A DNA stretch of 53,921 bases from Mammaliicoccus fleurettii (GCF_003970575.1 NZ_RXWZ01000051.1:1-53921), one strand, 5' to 3'. Shown: positions 8,253-17,545, numbered from the stretch's first letter. The notes: generated by a model from the letters alone, not told the origin. Made by a program: numbers and translations.

Positions 8253-9284
8253 ATGAAAGCATTAGTAAAAACAGCACCAGGATTTGGCAACTTAGAAGTG
8301 TTAGATAGAGAAATTCCAGAACCAGAAGAAAACGAAGTGAAAATAAAAGTTCATTACGCAGGTATTTGTGGTACTGATGTTCACACTTATGAAGGACACT
8401 ATAATGTTAACTTTCCAGTAACGCTTGGCCATGAGTTCTCAGGTGAAATCGTGACTATTGGAGAAAATGTTCAAGATTTCGAAATTGGTGATCGCGTTAC
8501 TTCTGAAACTACTTATTACATTTGTGGAGAATGTGAATATTGTCAAACAGGTGATTATAACTTATGCAATCATCGAAAAGGTTTAGGTACGCAACAAAAT
8601 GGTGGATTTACTCAATATCTTGTTGCAAGAGCTGCAAGTGTTCATAAATTACCAGATAACGTATCTTATAAAGCTGCTTCTATGACTGAACCTTTAGCAT
8701 GTGCACACCATGCTGTATCAAAAATTGATATTAATCAAGGTGATACTGTTGTAGTCATGGGTCCTGGACCAATCGGATTACTTGTAGCACAAGTGGTTAA
8801 AAGTAAAGGCGGTAAAGTTGTTATTACTGGATTAGATAATGATAAAGCACGTTTAAATAAAGCTGAAGAACTTAATTTAGATCATGTAGTAAACATTCAA
8901 CATACAGATTTAAAAGAATATGTAAACAACATAACGAATAACTATGGTGCAGACGTTGTATTAGAATGTTCAGGTGCAGTACCCGCAGCCAAACAAGGAC
9001 TTGATTTATTACGTAAAAAAGGACGATATGTTCAAGTAGGTATTTTTAAGGATGCTGAAATTCCTTTTGATTTAGAAAAAATCGTTCAAAAAGAAATTAG
9101 AGTTGTCGGTAGTAGAAGTCAGAAACCTGCCGATTGGGAACCATCGTTACAACTCATGAGTACAGGTCAAGTTGATGCAGAAGCGCTTGTTACAGCTGAA
9201 CTTGATATTACAGAGTGGGATGAAGGTTACAATCACATTAAAGGTGGCGAAGGGATCAAAGTATTACTACGCCCTATCGAATAA
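8253..9284 (+). CDS. Zinc-dependent polyol dehydrogenase (GutB/GatD type)
   Basis: A 343-residue medium-chain dehydrogenase. Catalytic zinc ligands are Cys39 (GICGTD), His60 and Glu61 (LGHEFSG). The structural zinc ligands are Cys91, Cys94, Cys97 and Cys105. The Rossmann motif is GPGPIGLL near 170-177. It probably oxidises the polyol phosphate delivered by the PTS, or the free polyol, to a ketose. AAGGGG precedes the ATG. It is the first of two related dehydrogenases in this operon, as in the S. aureus gatC-gutB cluster; which of them acts on the 1-phosphate is not decidable here. Confidence 0.82.
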   Translation: MKALVKTAPGFGNLEVLDREIPEPEENEVKIKVHYAGICGTDVHTYEGHYNVNFPVTLGHEFSGEIVTIGENVQDFEIGDRVTSETTYYICGECEYCQTGDYNLCNHRKGLGTQQNGGFTQYLVARAASVHKLPDNVSYKAASMTEPLACAHHAVSKIDINQGDTVVVMGPGPIGLLVAQVVKSKGGKVVITGLDNDKARLNKAEELNLDHVVNIQHTDLKEYVNNITNNYGADVVLECSGAVPAAKQGLDLLRKKGRYVQVGIFKDAEIPFDLEKIVQKEIRVVGSRSQKPADWEPSLQLMSTGQVDAEALVTAELDITEWDEGYNHIKGGEGIKVLLRPIE

Positions 9285-9324
9285 ATAAATTATCTTTTAT
9301 AGATAAAAAAGGAGAATGTTGATT

Positions 9325-9483
9325 ATGGTAGAACACATGTTAGATTTTATGCTTGGACCGATGAGACGTATTACAGGATTCTATATGGATAACTTATTAT
9401 TTTGTAATAGTGCTGTTTTTGTAAGTTATTTTGGAGCAAAACTTTTCAAGAAAAAGAAAGTCACTTCAGAACAAACATCATAA
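9325..9483 (+). CDS. Small 52-residue protein within the gat-type operon
   Basis: The reading frame begins MVEHMLDFMLGPMRRITGFY and ends in a basic tail (KLFKKKK) followed by TSEQTS. A clear AAAAAAGGAGAA ribosome site lies 9 bases before the ATG. It fits exactly between the two dehydrogenase genes, 40 bases after one and 30 before the next. The middle (about 20-38) is hydrophobic enough for one membrane-associated helix. I do not recognise a family. Position and ribosome site make it a likely real gene, possibly an EIIC-associated small membrane protein. Confidence 0.65.
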   Translation: MVEHMLDFMLGPMRRITGFYMDNLLFCNSAVFVSYFGAKLFKKKKVTSEQTS

Positions 9484-9513
9484 CAAGTAAGAATAGAGGG
9501 GAGGATATCATTA

Positions 9514-10551
9514 TTGAAAGCCCTAAATTTATACGATATTGAAGATTTAAGATTTGAAGAAACAACAAAGCCAGAACTTGAATCACCTGATGATGTCATT
9601 ATTAAAGTTAAAGCAACCGGCATATGTGGGTCAGATACATCACGCTATAAAAAGCTTGGACCATATAAAGAAGGTATGACATTTGGTCATGAATTTTCTG
9701 GTGTAGTTGAACAAATAGGCAATGATGTCACAGACTTAAATATAGGAGATACTGTAACAGGTTGTCCCGCTATCGTCTGTCATAAATGTCATTACTGTGA
9801 AAAAGGCGAATATTCCAGATGTGAAAATTTATATGTAATAGGCTCATATGAACCAGGTTGTTTCGCAGAGTATGTTAAATTGCCAGCTAGTAATGTACTA
9901 AAACTCCCAGATAATGTAGATTTAGATACTGCAGCAATGGTTGAACCGTCTGCAGTTGTCGCACACGGATTCTATCGTACACGTATGAAACCTGGTGCAA
10001 CAGTAGCAATTATGGGATGTGGTAGTATAGGCTTACTAGCTATACAATGGGCGAAAATATTCGGTGCTGCAAAAATCATAGCCATAGATATCGATAATCA
10101 TAAACTAGACATTGCAAAAGAACTAGGAGCAGATTATACAATCAATTCAAAAAAAGAAAACTTAGATGACGCTATCTCAGCTATACCAGATAAAATAGAT
10201 GTTGCCGTAGAATCAGCAGGATCTCCATTCACAATAGGACAAGTATTAACCTTACCAACTAAAGGTGGAGAAGTCTTATTATTAGGCATCCCTTATTCTG
10301 ATATAGAAATTAAACGACAACACTTTGAGAAAATATTACGAAACGAACTAAACGTAATAGGATCATGGAACGGTCTATCCGCACCCTTCCCAGGAGAAGA
10401 ATGGACAGCAACATTACACTATATGTCCACTGGAGAAATCAATGTAGATCCCATCATTTCAGATAGACTCGATTTAGAAAAAGGACCAGAAACATTTTAT
10501 AACTTAGTAAATAGAAAGCAACATTACGACAAAGTAATCTTTCATCCATAA
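9514..10551 (+). CDS. gatD: Galactitol-1-phosphate 5-dehydrogenase-like zinc dehydrogenase
   Basis: A 345-residue medium-chain dehydrogenase. Catalytic zinc ligands are Cys38 (GICGSD), His59 and Glu60; structural zinc ligands are Cys89, Cys92, Cys95 and Cys103. The nucleotide site is MGCGSIGLL. It starts at TTG 9514, 9 bases after GAGGGGAGG. The IGSYEPGCFAEYV segment resembles galactitol-1-phosphate dehydrogenases that make tagatose 6-phosphate. It is the last gene of the operon, which ends at a GC-rich terminator. The symbol is by similarity of arrangement. Confidence 0.72.
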   Translation: MKALNLYDIEDLRFEETTKPELESPDDVIIKVKATGICGSDTSRYKKLGPYKEGMTFGHEFSGVVEQIGNDVTDLNIGDTVTGCPAIVCHKCHYCEKGEYSRCENLYVIGSYEPGCFAEYVKLPASNVLKLPDNVDLDTAAMVEPSAVVAHGFYRTRMKPGATVAIMGCGSIGLLAIQWAKIFGAAKIIAIDIDNHKLDIAKELGADYTINSKKENLDDAISAIPDKIDVAVESAGSPFTIGQVLTLPTKGGEVLLLGIPYSDIEIKRQHFEKILRNELNVIGSWNGLSAPFPGEEWTATLHYMSTGEINVDPIISDRLDLEKGPETFYNLVNRKQHYDKVIFHP

Positions 10552-10590
10552 ATAAACATGACCATAAATTAATAATACCTTAAGAAAAAA

Positions 10591-10620
10591 CAGGGGCACG
10601 CCATGCGCGCCCCTGTTTTT
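10591..10620 (+). terminator. Terminator of the gat-type operon
   Basis: CAGGGGCACGC pairs with GCGCGCCCCTG with one mismatch across a short loop, followed by a run of T. Confidence 0.85.
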
Positions 10621-10637
10621 AATGTTCGACTTCAGCT

Positions 10638-10716
10638 CCCAATGTTGCTAGTCAGACTCATCTTGCAATGTTCAGGGTCCCAATGTTGCTAGTCAGACTC
10701 ATCTTGCAATGTTCAA
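10638..10716. repeat. Tandem repeat, family D, 41-bp period, two full copies
   Basis: Units start at 10638 and 10679, each beginning CCCAATGTTGCTAGTCAGAC and ending near TTGCAATGTTCA. A degenerate half-unit precedes them. The pair lies between the gat-type operon terminator and the NERD stop codon, on the 3' side of the NERD gene. Confidence 0.8.
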
Positions 10717-10724
10717 TGACTATC

Positions 10725-11612
10725 TTATCTATTTTTTTGGGTTTTATAATATCTTTTTGGATTCTTTTTTGTACTACTAAAATACTTATCACATACTCTT
10801 CTTATAGTATATCTATTCCCTGCTCCACACCACTCTTGGGCTTCTGATAAAATAAATGCTTCCCCTTTACACAAATAGAGTTCTAACAAATTAAATAAAT
10901 AGACATTTTGTCGTATATCTTTGAAATCACATAATCTACATTTCAAGTATTTCTTGTGGTCTTCTATTTCAATCGTATTCAATCTCTTACATTTCGGGCA
11001 TTTCAAACCTGGTCTTAAACAAGACATTGGGACTTTTTTAACATTCTTATAAATATGTGAAAAGTCGCTATGCTCTCGTTGAAACATATGTAAGATATTT
11101 TCATTTTCTAAAGAATTTTTATTTTTGAGTATATATTTAAGTTTATGTAATTCTGTTGGTAATAAGATATTGAAATGATTAGGTATGGTACCTTTTAAAG
11201 TGAATTTGTGGTTTGTAAAAATAAGATAAGAATGCAAGGGTTTGTGAATATTCATGTGGGATATTAAGTAATTTAATTCATGATTGGCTCGCCGTAATTG
11301 CTGAAAAGGGGTATAAAACATATTTCCAAATCTGTTTATAAGCTGTTCATCTTTAATAGTATAATCTCCAGAATAATGTTTAACCTCAAAGTGACATATA
11401 GCATCGTCCGTTACAATTAAAAAATCAATTTGAACACGGTTTTTGTGGCTTATGTGAAAATCATATAAATAATGAAGATCAGGATATTCATCTAGAATAC
11501 GTTTAATGAAAATTTCTCCCTCCAAACCTTTAATATAATTTCTTGTATCTTCATCAAGTCTATCCTGAATAATACGATTTTTAAGAGCTAATAAATATGT
11601 TTGACTGTTCAT
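10725..11612 (-). CDS. NERD-domain putative nuclease with zinc ribbon, paralogue 1
   Basis: A 295-residue protein. The N-terminal nuclease-related (NERD) domain shows a PD-(D/E)xK-like core: Asp63 in QIDFLIV, then Glu76 and Lys78 in FEVKHY. A Cys4 ribbon follows (CPKC 205-208, CRLC 225-228). The end holds a helix-turn-helix-like stretch, EAQEWCGAGNRYTIRRVCDKY (about 257-277). The second copy at 48391 shares all three parts at nearly the same positions. GGAGGTGC precedes the ATG. NERD proteins are thought to act in DNA processing or defence; the exact role is unknown. Confidence 0.75.
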   Translation of the reverse strand: MNSQTYLLALKNRIIQDRLDEDTRNYIKGLEGEIFIKRILDEYPDLHYLYDFHISHKNRVQIDFLIVTDDAICHFEVKHYSGDYTIKDEQLINRFGNMFYTPFQQLRRANHELNYLISHMNIHKPLHSYLIFTNHKFTLKGTIPNHFNILLPTELHKLKYILKNKNSLENENILHMFQREHSDFSHIYKNVKKVPMSCLRPGLKCPKCKRLNTIEIEDHKKYLKCRLCDFKDIRQNVYLFNLLELYLCKGEAFILSEAQEWCGAGNRYTIRRVCDKYFSSTKKNPKRYYKTQKNR

Positions 11613-11754
11613 CGATGCACCTCCGAATTTCTTTACAATTATTATAGAGAATACCCAAGAAAAGATAAACTAAAATACTAAAGTTTCACTATCTATTACG
11701 TCGGTACTATTTAACCATTTTATTTCATCTAAATGATATGCTACCAATCGAGCA

Positions 11755-11783
11755 TTTACAATACATCCATCTAAAGATACAAT
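11755..11783 (+). promoter_or_regulatory. Promoter of the LysE-family gene
   Basis: -35 TTTACA (11755-11760), a 17-bp spacer and -10 TACAAT (11778-11783), 35 bases before the start codon. Confidence 0.65.
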
Positions 11784-11817
11784 ACACTCAATAGTTATCC
11801 TTGAAAGGGAGTTTTAT

Positions 11818-12402
11818 ATGACATTTTTATCTATGACAATTTATGCTATAGTTTCGAGCTTCACGCCTGGACCAAATAACATTATGTCTTTATATTATTC
11901 TAAACAAACTGGTCTACGAGGTACAATAAAATTTTGTATTGGTGTTGCACTAGGATTCTTTCTATTACTTCTCGTTTCAAATTTCTTTAGTAATGCTTTA
12001 TATCACGTCTTCCCAAAAGTACAACTATATATGAAAATTTTCGGGGCAATTTATTTACTTTATTTAGCATACAAAATTGGAACAAGCAAAGGTACTGACG
12101 CTCAATCGTTTAGTAGCAGATACAATAATATTAAATTTGGTATGTTGTTACAGTTCATAAATCCTAAAGGTGTGATTTATGCATTAAGTGTTGTTGCTGC
12201 ATTTATAACACCGAACTTTGAACATTTCTCCGTCCAAATTATCTTAATTACATATTTAGCACTGATCGGGTTCCTTTCCTCTTTCAGTTGGAGTGTCTTT
12301 GGTTCAATATTTAAAAAGTTTATCAATGAACATGAATTAGCTTTTAATATTATAATGGCACTTCTTCTCGTCTATACTGCCATCTCAATTCTCTTCACAT
12401 AA
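11818..12402 (+). CDS. LysE/RhtB-family amino acid exporter
   Basis: A 194-residue membrane protein with about six helices. The N-terminal signature SSFTPGPNNIMSLYYS (about 13-28) is the conserved LysE/RhtB motif in which the TPGPN loop interrupts helix 1. These proteins export amino acids such as lysine, homoserine or threonine. The gene is single, with its own promoter and a GC-rich terminator shared with the convergent ipdC gene. The substrate cannot be assigned. Confidence 0.85.
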   Translation: MTFLSMTIYAIVSSFTPGPNNIMSLYYSKQTGLRGTIKFCIGVALGFFLLLLVSNFFSNALYHVFPKVQLYMKIFGAIYLLYLAYKIGTSKGTDAQSFSSRYNNIKFGMLLQFINPKGVIYALSVVAAFITPNFEHFSVQIILITYLALIGFLSSFSWSVFGSIFKKFINEHELAFNIIMALLLVYTAISILFT

Positions 12403-12407
12403 AAGTA

Positions 12408-12438
12408 CCCCCCCTAATCCATGGTTTAGGGGGGGTTT
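12408..12438. terminator. GC-rich terminator between the LysE-family gene and ipdC
   Basis: CCCCCCCTAA faces TTAGGGGGGG with an 8-base loop. It lies in the 39-base gap between convergent stop codons and can act in both directions. Confidence 0.85.
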
Positions 12439-12441
12439 GTA

Positions 12442-14085
12442 TTAACTATTTTGTTTTGAGAATGCTTTTCCGATTGCGTCTAGTTTTTCTGGTGCGTCTG
12501 AAGCAGTCATTTTTACTTCGATGAAATGCATTTGATTTGGTTCATTGTTAATCTGTAAGAATACATTTTCCAAATCTGCGGATGTTTCTACGTCATGTAT
12601 TGCTACTTTATCTTTACCACCAAACACTACTGGCAATAATTTGTAATCCCACATTTGAATATCGTTATATGGTTGGTGTTCGCCGTGGATTTTACGTTCT
12701 ACTGTATATCCGTCGTTATTAATTACAAAAATAACAGGTTTAAGGTCTTCTCTAATCATAGTTGAAATATCTTGTGCAGTTAGTTGTAATGAACCATCTC
12801 CAATTAATAAGATGTTTCTTCTATATAAATTAGACATTTGCGTTCCAATCGTTGCTGGTAATGTAAACCCGATTGAACCCCATAATGGTTGGCCAATAAA
12901 TGTATTATCTTTATATAGATTCAAATCGTACGCACCGAAGAATGAAGTTCCTTGTTCTGCTAATATGATGTCGTCTAGACCAATAAAGTCTTGCATCATT
13001 TTAAAATACGTTTCTTGTGTTAATGGTTCATTATTAGGTGTATATTGCCCTTTTTCCTCACGAATATTTTCCGGGAAATTCGCATCATTCTTATACTCAA
13101 TATTAAGTAAACCATTTACAAGATTAGATAATGTAAATTCTGATGCTACAGTATCATTCAATTTGAAGTCTTGATGATTAATCATAACAACATCATCAAT
13201 ATCAAAACCATATGAATATCCAGCAGTCGCTGAGTCTGTTAATTTAGCACCTATATTTAAAATCGCATCACTGTTATCTACATAATTTCTAATGTTTTCT
13301 TCAGCAATGCTCCCATCATAAATACCCATATAATATGGACTTTCTTCATTAAAAGCACCTTTACCTAAAGATAATTGAGCTACTGGTATTTCAGTTTGTT
13401 GTACAAATTGTTCTAATTTATCGTGTAATTTAAAGCTATTAATTTCGTGACCTGTAATGATGACAGGTTGTTTAGCTGTTTTTAATTTTTGTTCGATCAT
13501 TTCTATATATTTAGATACATCTTGTTTCACTGCTTCAGCTGGTTTAAATGCTTCTACTACATCTATTTCAGACTGTGCGACATCAATTGGTAAATGAAGA
13601 TGAACTGGTCTTTTTTCAGCAATTGCTGCATTAATTAATCTTGGTATTTCAGTTTGAGCATTTTCAACAGTAATATAACCTTGAGCAGTAGTAATTTCTT
13701 TGAACATTTTTCGGTAGTTATCAAACTTACCTTCACCTAATGAGTGATGAACATATTTTCCTGCTTCTTCAACAACTGTCGTTGGTGCACCAGTAATAGC
13801 CACAACCGGTACGCGTTCTGCATAAGATCCAGCAATCCCATTTACTGCACTTAATTCTCCAACACCAAATGTCGTAACCATTGCACTTATACCATTCATT
13901 CTTGCATATCCATCAGCAGCATAACTTGCATTTAACTCGTTAGTATTACCAACCCACTCCATATCATCTCTGCTAACAATGTCATCTAAAAATGCTAAAT
14001 TAAAATCTCCAGGTACCCCAAATACCTTTTCAACTCCAACAGTGCTTAATGCATCCATTAAATATTCCCCAACACGTTTTTTCAT
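12442..14085 (-). CDS. ipdC: Indolepyruvate/phenylpyruvate decarboxylase (2-oxo acid decarboxylase)
   Basis: A 547-residue thiamine diphosphate enzyme that decarboxylates 2-oxo acids to aldehydes, as in indolepyruvate and branched-chain keto-acid decarboxylases. The N-terminal pyrimidine domain has the activating Glu near residue 49 (NTNELNASYAADGYAR). The C-terminal domain has the ThDP motif GDGSLQLTAQDISTMIRE through NNDGYT. The length matches the family. The start follows AAAGGGGA. A divergent MarR gene and two matching operators flanking its promoter suggest MarR repression. Staphylococci carry a similar ipdC. Confidence 0.85.
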   Translation of the reverse strand: MKKRVGEYLMDALSTVGVEKVFGVPGDFNLAFLDDIVSRDDMEWVGNTNELNASYAADGYARMNGISAMVTTFGVGELSAVNGIAGSYAERVPVVAITGAPTTVVEEAGKYVHHSLGEGKFDNYRKMFKEITTAQGYITVENAQTEIPRLINAAIAEKRPVHLHLPIDVAQSEIDVVEAFKPAEAVKQDVSKYIEMIEQKLKTAKQPVIITGHEINSFKLHDKLEQFVQQTEIPVAQLSLGKGAFNEESPYYMGIYDGSIAEENIRNYVDNSDAILNIGAKLTDSATAGYSYGFDIDDVVMINHQDFKLNDTVASEFTLSNLVNGLLNIEYKNDANFPENIREEKGQYTPNNEPLTQETYFKMMQDFIGLDDIILAEQGTSFFGAYDLNLYKDNTFIGQPLWGSIGFTLPATIGTQMSNLYRRNILLIGDGSLQLTAQDISTMIREDLKPVIFVINNDGYTVERKIHGEHQPYNDIQMWDYKLLPVVFGGKDKVAIHDVETSADLENVFLQINNEPNQMHFIEVKMTASDAPEKLDAIGKAFSKQNS

Positions 14086-14119
14086 AACCTTGTCCCCTTT
14101 TCTATATATAGCAGTTATT

Positions 14120-14140
14120 TAGGTCAATAAACTTGACCTA
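14120..14140. promoter_or_regulatory. MarR-type operator 1
   Basis: TAGGTCAA and TTGACCTA are perfect inverted arms around TAAAC. It lies in the ipdC leader, downstream of its promoter. A sister site with the same arm length and spacer is at 14223. Confidence 0.7.
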
Positions 14141-14201
14141 TTAGCGTAAAAAAATAACACCTAAATTCATTATCAAATGTTTAATAATATCCTTAACAAT
14201 T

Positions 14202-14230
14202 ATTATATGCTTACTAATAAATTAAGTCAA
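14202..14230 (-). promoter_or_regulatory. ipdC promoter
   Basis: On the minus strand -35 TTGACT (14225-14230), a 17-bp spacer and a consensus -10 TATAAT (14202-14207). The -35 box is inside operator 2. Confidence 0.75.
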
Positions 14231-14243
14231 CTTCATTGACCTA
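14223..14243. promoter_or_regulatory. MarR-type operator 2 overlapping the ipdC -35 box
   Basis: TAAGTCAA and TTGACCTA around CTTCA match operator 1 in length and geometry with one arm mismatch. Binding here would cover the ipdC -35 box and sit just upstream of marR. Confidence 0.7.
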
Positions 14244-14296
14244 AAAATGAATTTTTTAATCCTATCCTTTATAATAGATGAAAAGGAGTCGACACA

Positions 14297-14743
14297 ATGG
14301 ATAATAAAAATAATTATGACCATATGCTTTTTTACTTCGCATACAAAACATTTATAAATACAGCTGATGATATTATAAAAAATCACGGCATGAGCAGACA
14401 GCACCATAGATTCTTATTCTTTATAGATCAAATGCCAGGTATCACTATGAAAGATTTATTAGATACATTAGAAATCTCAAAACAAGCATCACACGCATCA
14501 CTCAAGAAACTAAAAGAAAAAGGTTTAATCAGATATGTAGATTCAGATAACGATAGAAGAGTAAAACAACTGTATCCAACTAAAGAAGGCAGTGAACTCG
14601 TTCATACTTTAAACAAAGCACAAAACGAACTATTACAACAAACATTTGAAGAAGCAGGTACAGACTGGCACGATATTATGGAACACTTAGCAAGTAAGAA
14701 AAGTGGCTTTAAAAATGTTAAATCTATAAAACCAGTTGAATAA
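14297..14743 (+). CDS. MarR-family transcriptional regulator
   Basis: A 148-residue winged-helix dimer. The recognition region is TMKDLLDTLEISKQASHASLKKLKEKGLI (about 51-79), and the wing is RYVDSDNDRRVKQLYPTKEG (80-99). It is transcribed away from ipdC. AAAAGGAG precedes the ATG, and a TATAAT lies at 14270-14275. The two 21-bp operators in the shared gap make it the likely repressor of ipdC and of itself. The ligand is perhaps an aromatic or phenolic compound; that is inference. Confidence 0.82.
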   Translation: MDNKNNYDHMLFYFAYKTFINTADDIIKNHGMSRQHHRFLFFIDQMPGITMKDLLDTLEISKQASHASLKKLKEKGLIRYVDSDNDRRVKQLYPTKEGSELVHTLNKAQNELLQQTFEEAGTDWHDIMEHLASKKSGFKNVKSIKPVE

Positions 14744-14754
14744 AAACGTATTAA

Positions 14755-14796
14755 AAAGACTGCCAACTAAGTCAGAGACAAATTTGGTAGTTTTTT
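14755..14796 (+). terminator. Terminator of the MarR gene
   Basis: ACTGCCAA pairs with TTGGTAGT across a 17-base loop, followed by a T tract. Confidence 0.6.
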
Positions 14797-14914
14797 CTCT
14801 TCAATTAACTATCTTTCTATTAAAATACAGACACCTTTCTGTCTGACTTCAGACAACCCGAAGACTTACCAGTGCCTTTTAAAGATTGATTACATTAAAT
14901 TTCAAAATATAAAA

Positions 14915-14950
14915 ATAGGGGCCGAGACAATTAGTTTGTCTTGGCCCTAT
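14915..14950 (-). terminator. Terminator of the amino acid permease gene, GAGGCTGAGACAA family
   Basis: ATAGGGGCCGAGACAA faces TTTGTCTTGGCCCTAT around a short TTAG centre. It lies just after the permease stop codon. Confidence 0.75.
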
Positions 14951-14961
14951 TTATAATTTTA

Positions 14962-16311
14962 TTAAGGTTTTTTGATAAATGCGTATAAACTAATACTAAA
15001 GATAAATATTATACCAATAATCACGGAAACTCTTGTTTCTGAATTAAATAACATCCCAATGACAACGGCAATTAGCATGATAATCGTTATAATATTACTT
15101 ACTGGTGCGAATGGCATTTTAAAGGGATGGTCTTTGATTTGTTCTCTTTTTCTAAAATTGATATGACTAATTAATATTGCAAACCAAGGTACCATGCCTG
15201 GTAAGACACCTGCACTGAATACATAGACGAATATGTCAGTATCTTTTCCTAATATTAAAGGTAAGACAATATTTAATATAATACCTAAGAAAATACCTAT
15301 TGAAACAGCAATAACTGCGATATGTGGGACACCATTTTTATTTGTCTTATAAAATATTTGGGATATTTGTTTTTGTTTTGATAACGTATAAAGCATACGA
15401 CTTGTACTAAATATACCCGAGTTACAACCTGACATTGCTGCTGTAATTACGACAAAATTAATAATAGTAGCTGCAGCAGTAATACCTACTTTTGCAAATG
15501 TCGCAACGAATGGTGAACCAATATGATTCACTTCGTCCCAAGGATATACTGTTACGATAATAAAGATTGAACCGATATAGAATATTAATATTCTCCAAAC
15601 AACACCATTAATTGCTTTAACGATATTTTTCTGAGGATCTTTCGTTTCGCCTGCAGTAATACCAATTAACTCGATTCCTATGTATGATCCGAATACGATA
15701 GATAATGCAAAGAAGAAACCACTTATTCCACCGGTAAAGAACCCACCATGATCCCATAAATGACTAATTCCAATTGGATTAAAGTTATTGCCGATACCAA
15801 ATAGTATCAATCCTAATCCTGCAATAATCATTAAAATAATAGTGACGACTTTTATAGCTGCAAACCAAAATTCAAATTCTCCAAACCATTTAACAGAAAC
15901 TAAGTTTGCTGATAGTAAAATAACAACTACAGCTAAACCAGGTATCCATTCTGGTAAATCTGGCCACCAAAATTTAAAATATGACCCAACTGCAATTACT
16001 TCACTCATACCGACAATAATCCAGTTGAATATACTACTTCCAGCTGTTACAAATGAAAATGAAGGATGTATGTAATCATTAGCAAATTTAGCAAAAGAAC
16101 CAGTATCTGGGTAAACATAGACCATTTCACCTAAGGCTCTCATAATGAGGAATACAAATACACCTGCAATTGCATATGCAAGTAGAACTGAAGGGCCTGT
16201 CCATTTAATTGTACTAGAAGCACCCATAAATAAACCTACGCCAATTGTTCCTCCAATAGCAATCATCTGCATTTGTCTTGATGTTAATTCTCTTTTTAAG
16301 TTATTATTCAT
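14962..16311 (-). CDS. Amino acid permease, APC superfamily (AAT family)
   Basis: A 449-residue, twelve-helix proton-coupled amino acid permease. The N-terminal signature LTSRQMQMIAIGGTIGVGLF holds the GGxIGxGLF substrate-binding bend. A second mark is the helix 6 segment FGSYIGIELIGITAGETKDP (about 207-226). The family includes permeases for D-alanine/D-serine/glycine, aromatic and branched amino acids. No linked catabolic gene indicates the substrate. It is divergent from add across a 250-base AT-rich gap in which I see no clear operator. Confidence 0.85.
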   Translation of the reverse strand: MNNNLKRELTSRQMQMIAIGGTIGVGLFMGASSTIKWTGPSVLLAYAIAGVFVFLIMRALGEMVYVYPDTGSFAKFANDYIHPSFSFVTAGSSIFNWIIVGMSEVIAVGSYFKFWWPDLPEWIPGLAVVVILLSANLVSVKWFGEFEFWFAAIKVVTIILMIIAGLGLILFGIGNNFNPIGISHLWDHGGFFTGGISGFFFALSIVFGSYIGIELIGITAGETKDPQKNIVKAINGVVWRILIFYIGSIFIIVTVYPWDEVNHIGSPFVATFAKVGITAAATIINFVVITAAMSGCNSGIFSTSRMLYTLSKQKQISQIFYKTNKNGVPHIAVIAVSIGIFLGIILNIVLPLILGKDTDIFVYVFSAGVLPGMVPWFAILISHINFRKREQIKDHPFKMPFAPVSNIITIIMLIAVVIGMLFNSETRVSVIIGIIFIFSISLYAFIKKP

Positions 16312-16561
16312 TTTTGCGCCTTCTTAATATGTATATATTGAATTTTCAATAAACATTTTTTTAAATATTTTATTAATATAGCATTTTTAATATCTACATT
16401 CCAACTATTATTAATCAAATAACAAATAAATTTATTAGTTTAATCACAAAATTTACACAATTTCTCTAAATACTATCAGTTTTATCTGAATTTGTTTATA
16501 ATATACTACTATGTTTACAATTAAACATTAATACAAATAAAAATAGAAAGGATAATTATCA

Positions 16562-17539
16562 ATGACTCCAATAAATAATATCCCCAAGACTGAATTACAC
16601 TGCCATCTAGATGGATCTGTGAGCATAGAACTTATCCAACAATTAGCACAAGAACAGCAAATACATATTAATATAGAAGATATTCAAGTTGATCAAACAT
16701 GTGACAGTCTTGATGAATACTTAAAATCTTTCGATACAATTTTAAAAGTATTACAAACAAAAGATAGTATTGAAAAAGCTGTTATAGATGTAGCTCAACA
16801 AGCACATAACGACAACATTAAATATATAGAAATCAGATTTGCTCCATTATTCCATACAGATAGAGGACTAAGCGTTAAAGAAATACTAGACTCCGTTAAT
16901 ATAGGCGCAACAAAAGCAGAGTCACTTTATCCAATCAAAGTGAACATGCTTGTATGTGGAATGAGGCATCATGAAAACAAAACGAATATTGACCTCTTTA
17001 CAGAAGTTAATCAACTAAATAAAGACAATAGTCATGTTATCGGTTATGACTTCGCTGGCCCAGAAGAAGCATTCCCTACTAAGACCATTCAAGAAGCCAT
17101 TCAGCATACTATAAAGTCAGGAAATCATTTAACATTGCATGCAGGTGAATGCGGATGTATACATAATATAATAGAAGGAATTGAACTCGGCGCTAGAAGA
17201 ATCGGTCATGGCGTAGCTGCTACGAGTGACAATACCGCACTAGAATATATTAAAAATCACAATGTATTACTAGAAATCTGTCCAACAAGTAACTTACAAA
17301 CAAAAGCCATACAGACATTGGATGAACTCAACATAAGAAAACTTATAGAACAGAACATTTCATTTAATATCAATACAGATAATAGAACCGTTTCAAGCAC
17401 CAATTTAAATAATGAATATACCCTATTATATAATCACAATTTAATATCAACAGATGAAATTAAGCAGCTAAATATTAAAGCAATAGACCACGCATTTATA
17501 ACAGATGCAGAAAAAGAAAACTTGAAAACTAAATATTAA
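16562..17539 (+). CDS. add: Adenosine deaminase
   Basis: A 325-residue zinc hydrolase converting adenosine to inosine in purine salvage. It has zinc ligands His13 and His15 in ELHCHLDGS, the catalytic segment HAGECG (about 194-199), an RRIGHGVA motif (about 213-220) and the metal Asp in NTDNR. The length is normal. GAAAGGA precedes the ATG and a TATAAT lies at 16497-16502. A strong terminator follows. Confidence 0.87.
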   Translation: MTPINNIPKTELHCHLDGSVSIELIQQLAQEQQIHINIEDIQVDQTCDSLDEYLKSFDTILKVLQTKDSIEKAVIDVAQQAHNDNIKYIEIRFAPLFHTDRGLSVKEILDSVNIGATKAESLYPIKVNMLVCGMRHHENKTNIDLFTEVNQLNKDNSHVIGYDFAGPEEAFPTKTIQEAIQHTIKSGNHLTLHAGECGCIHNIIEGIELGARRIGHGVAATSDNTALEYIKNHNVLLEICPTSNLQTKAIQTLDELNIRKLIEQNISFNINTDNRTVSSTNLNNEYTLLYNHNLISTDEIKQLNIKAIDHAFITDAEKENLKTKY

Positions 17540-17545
17540 TGACGA

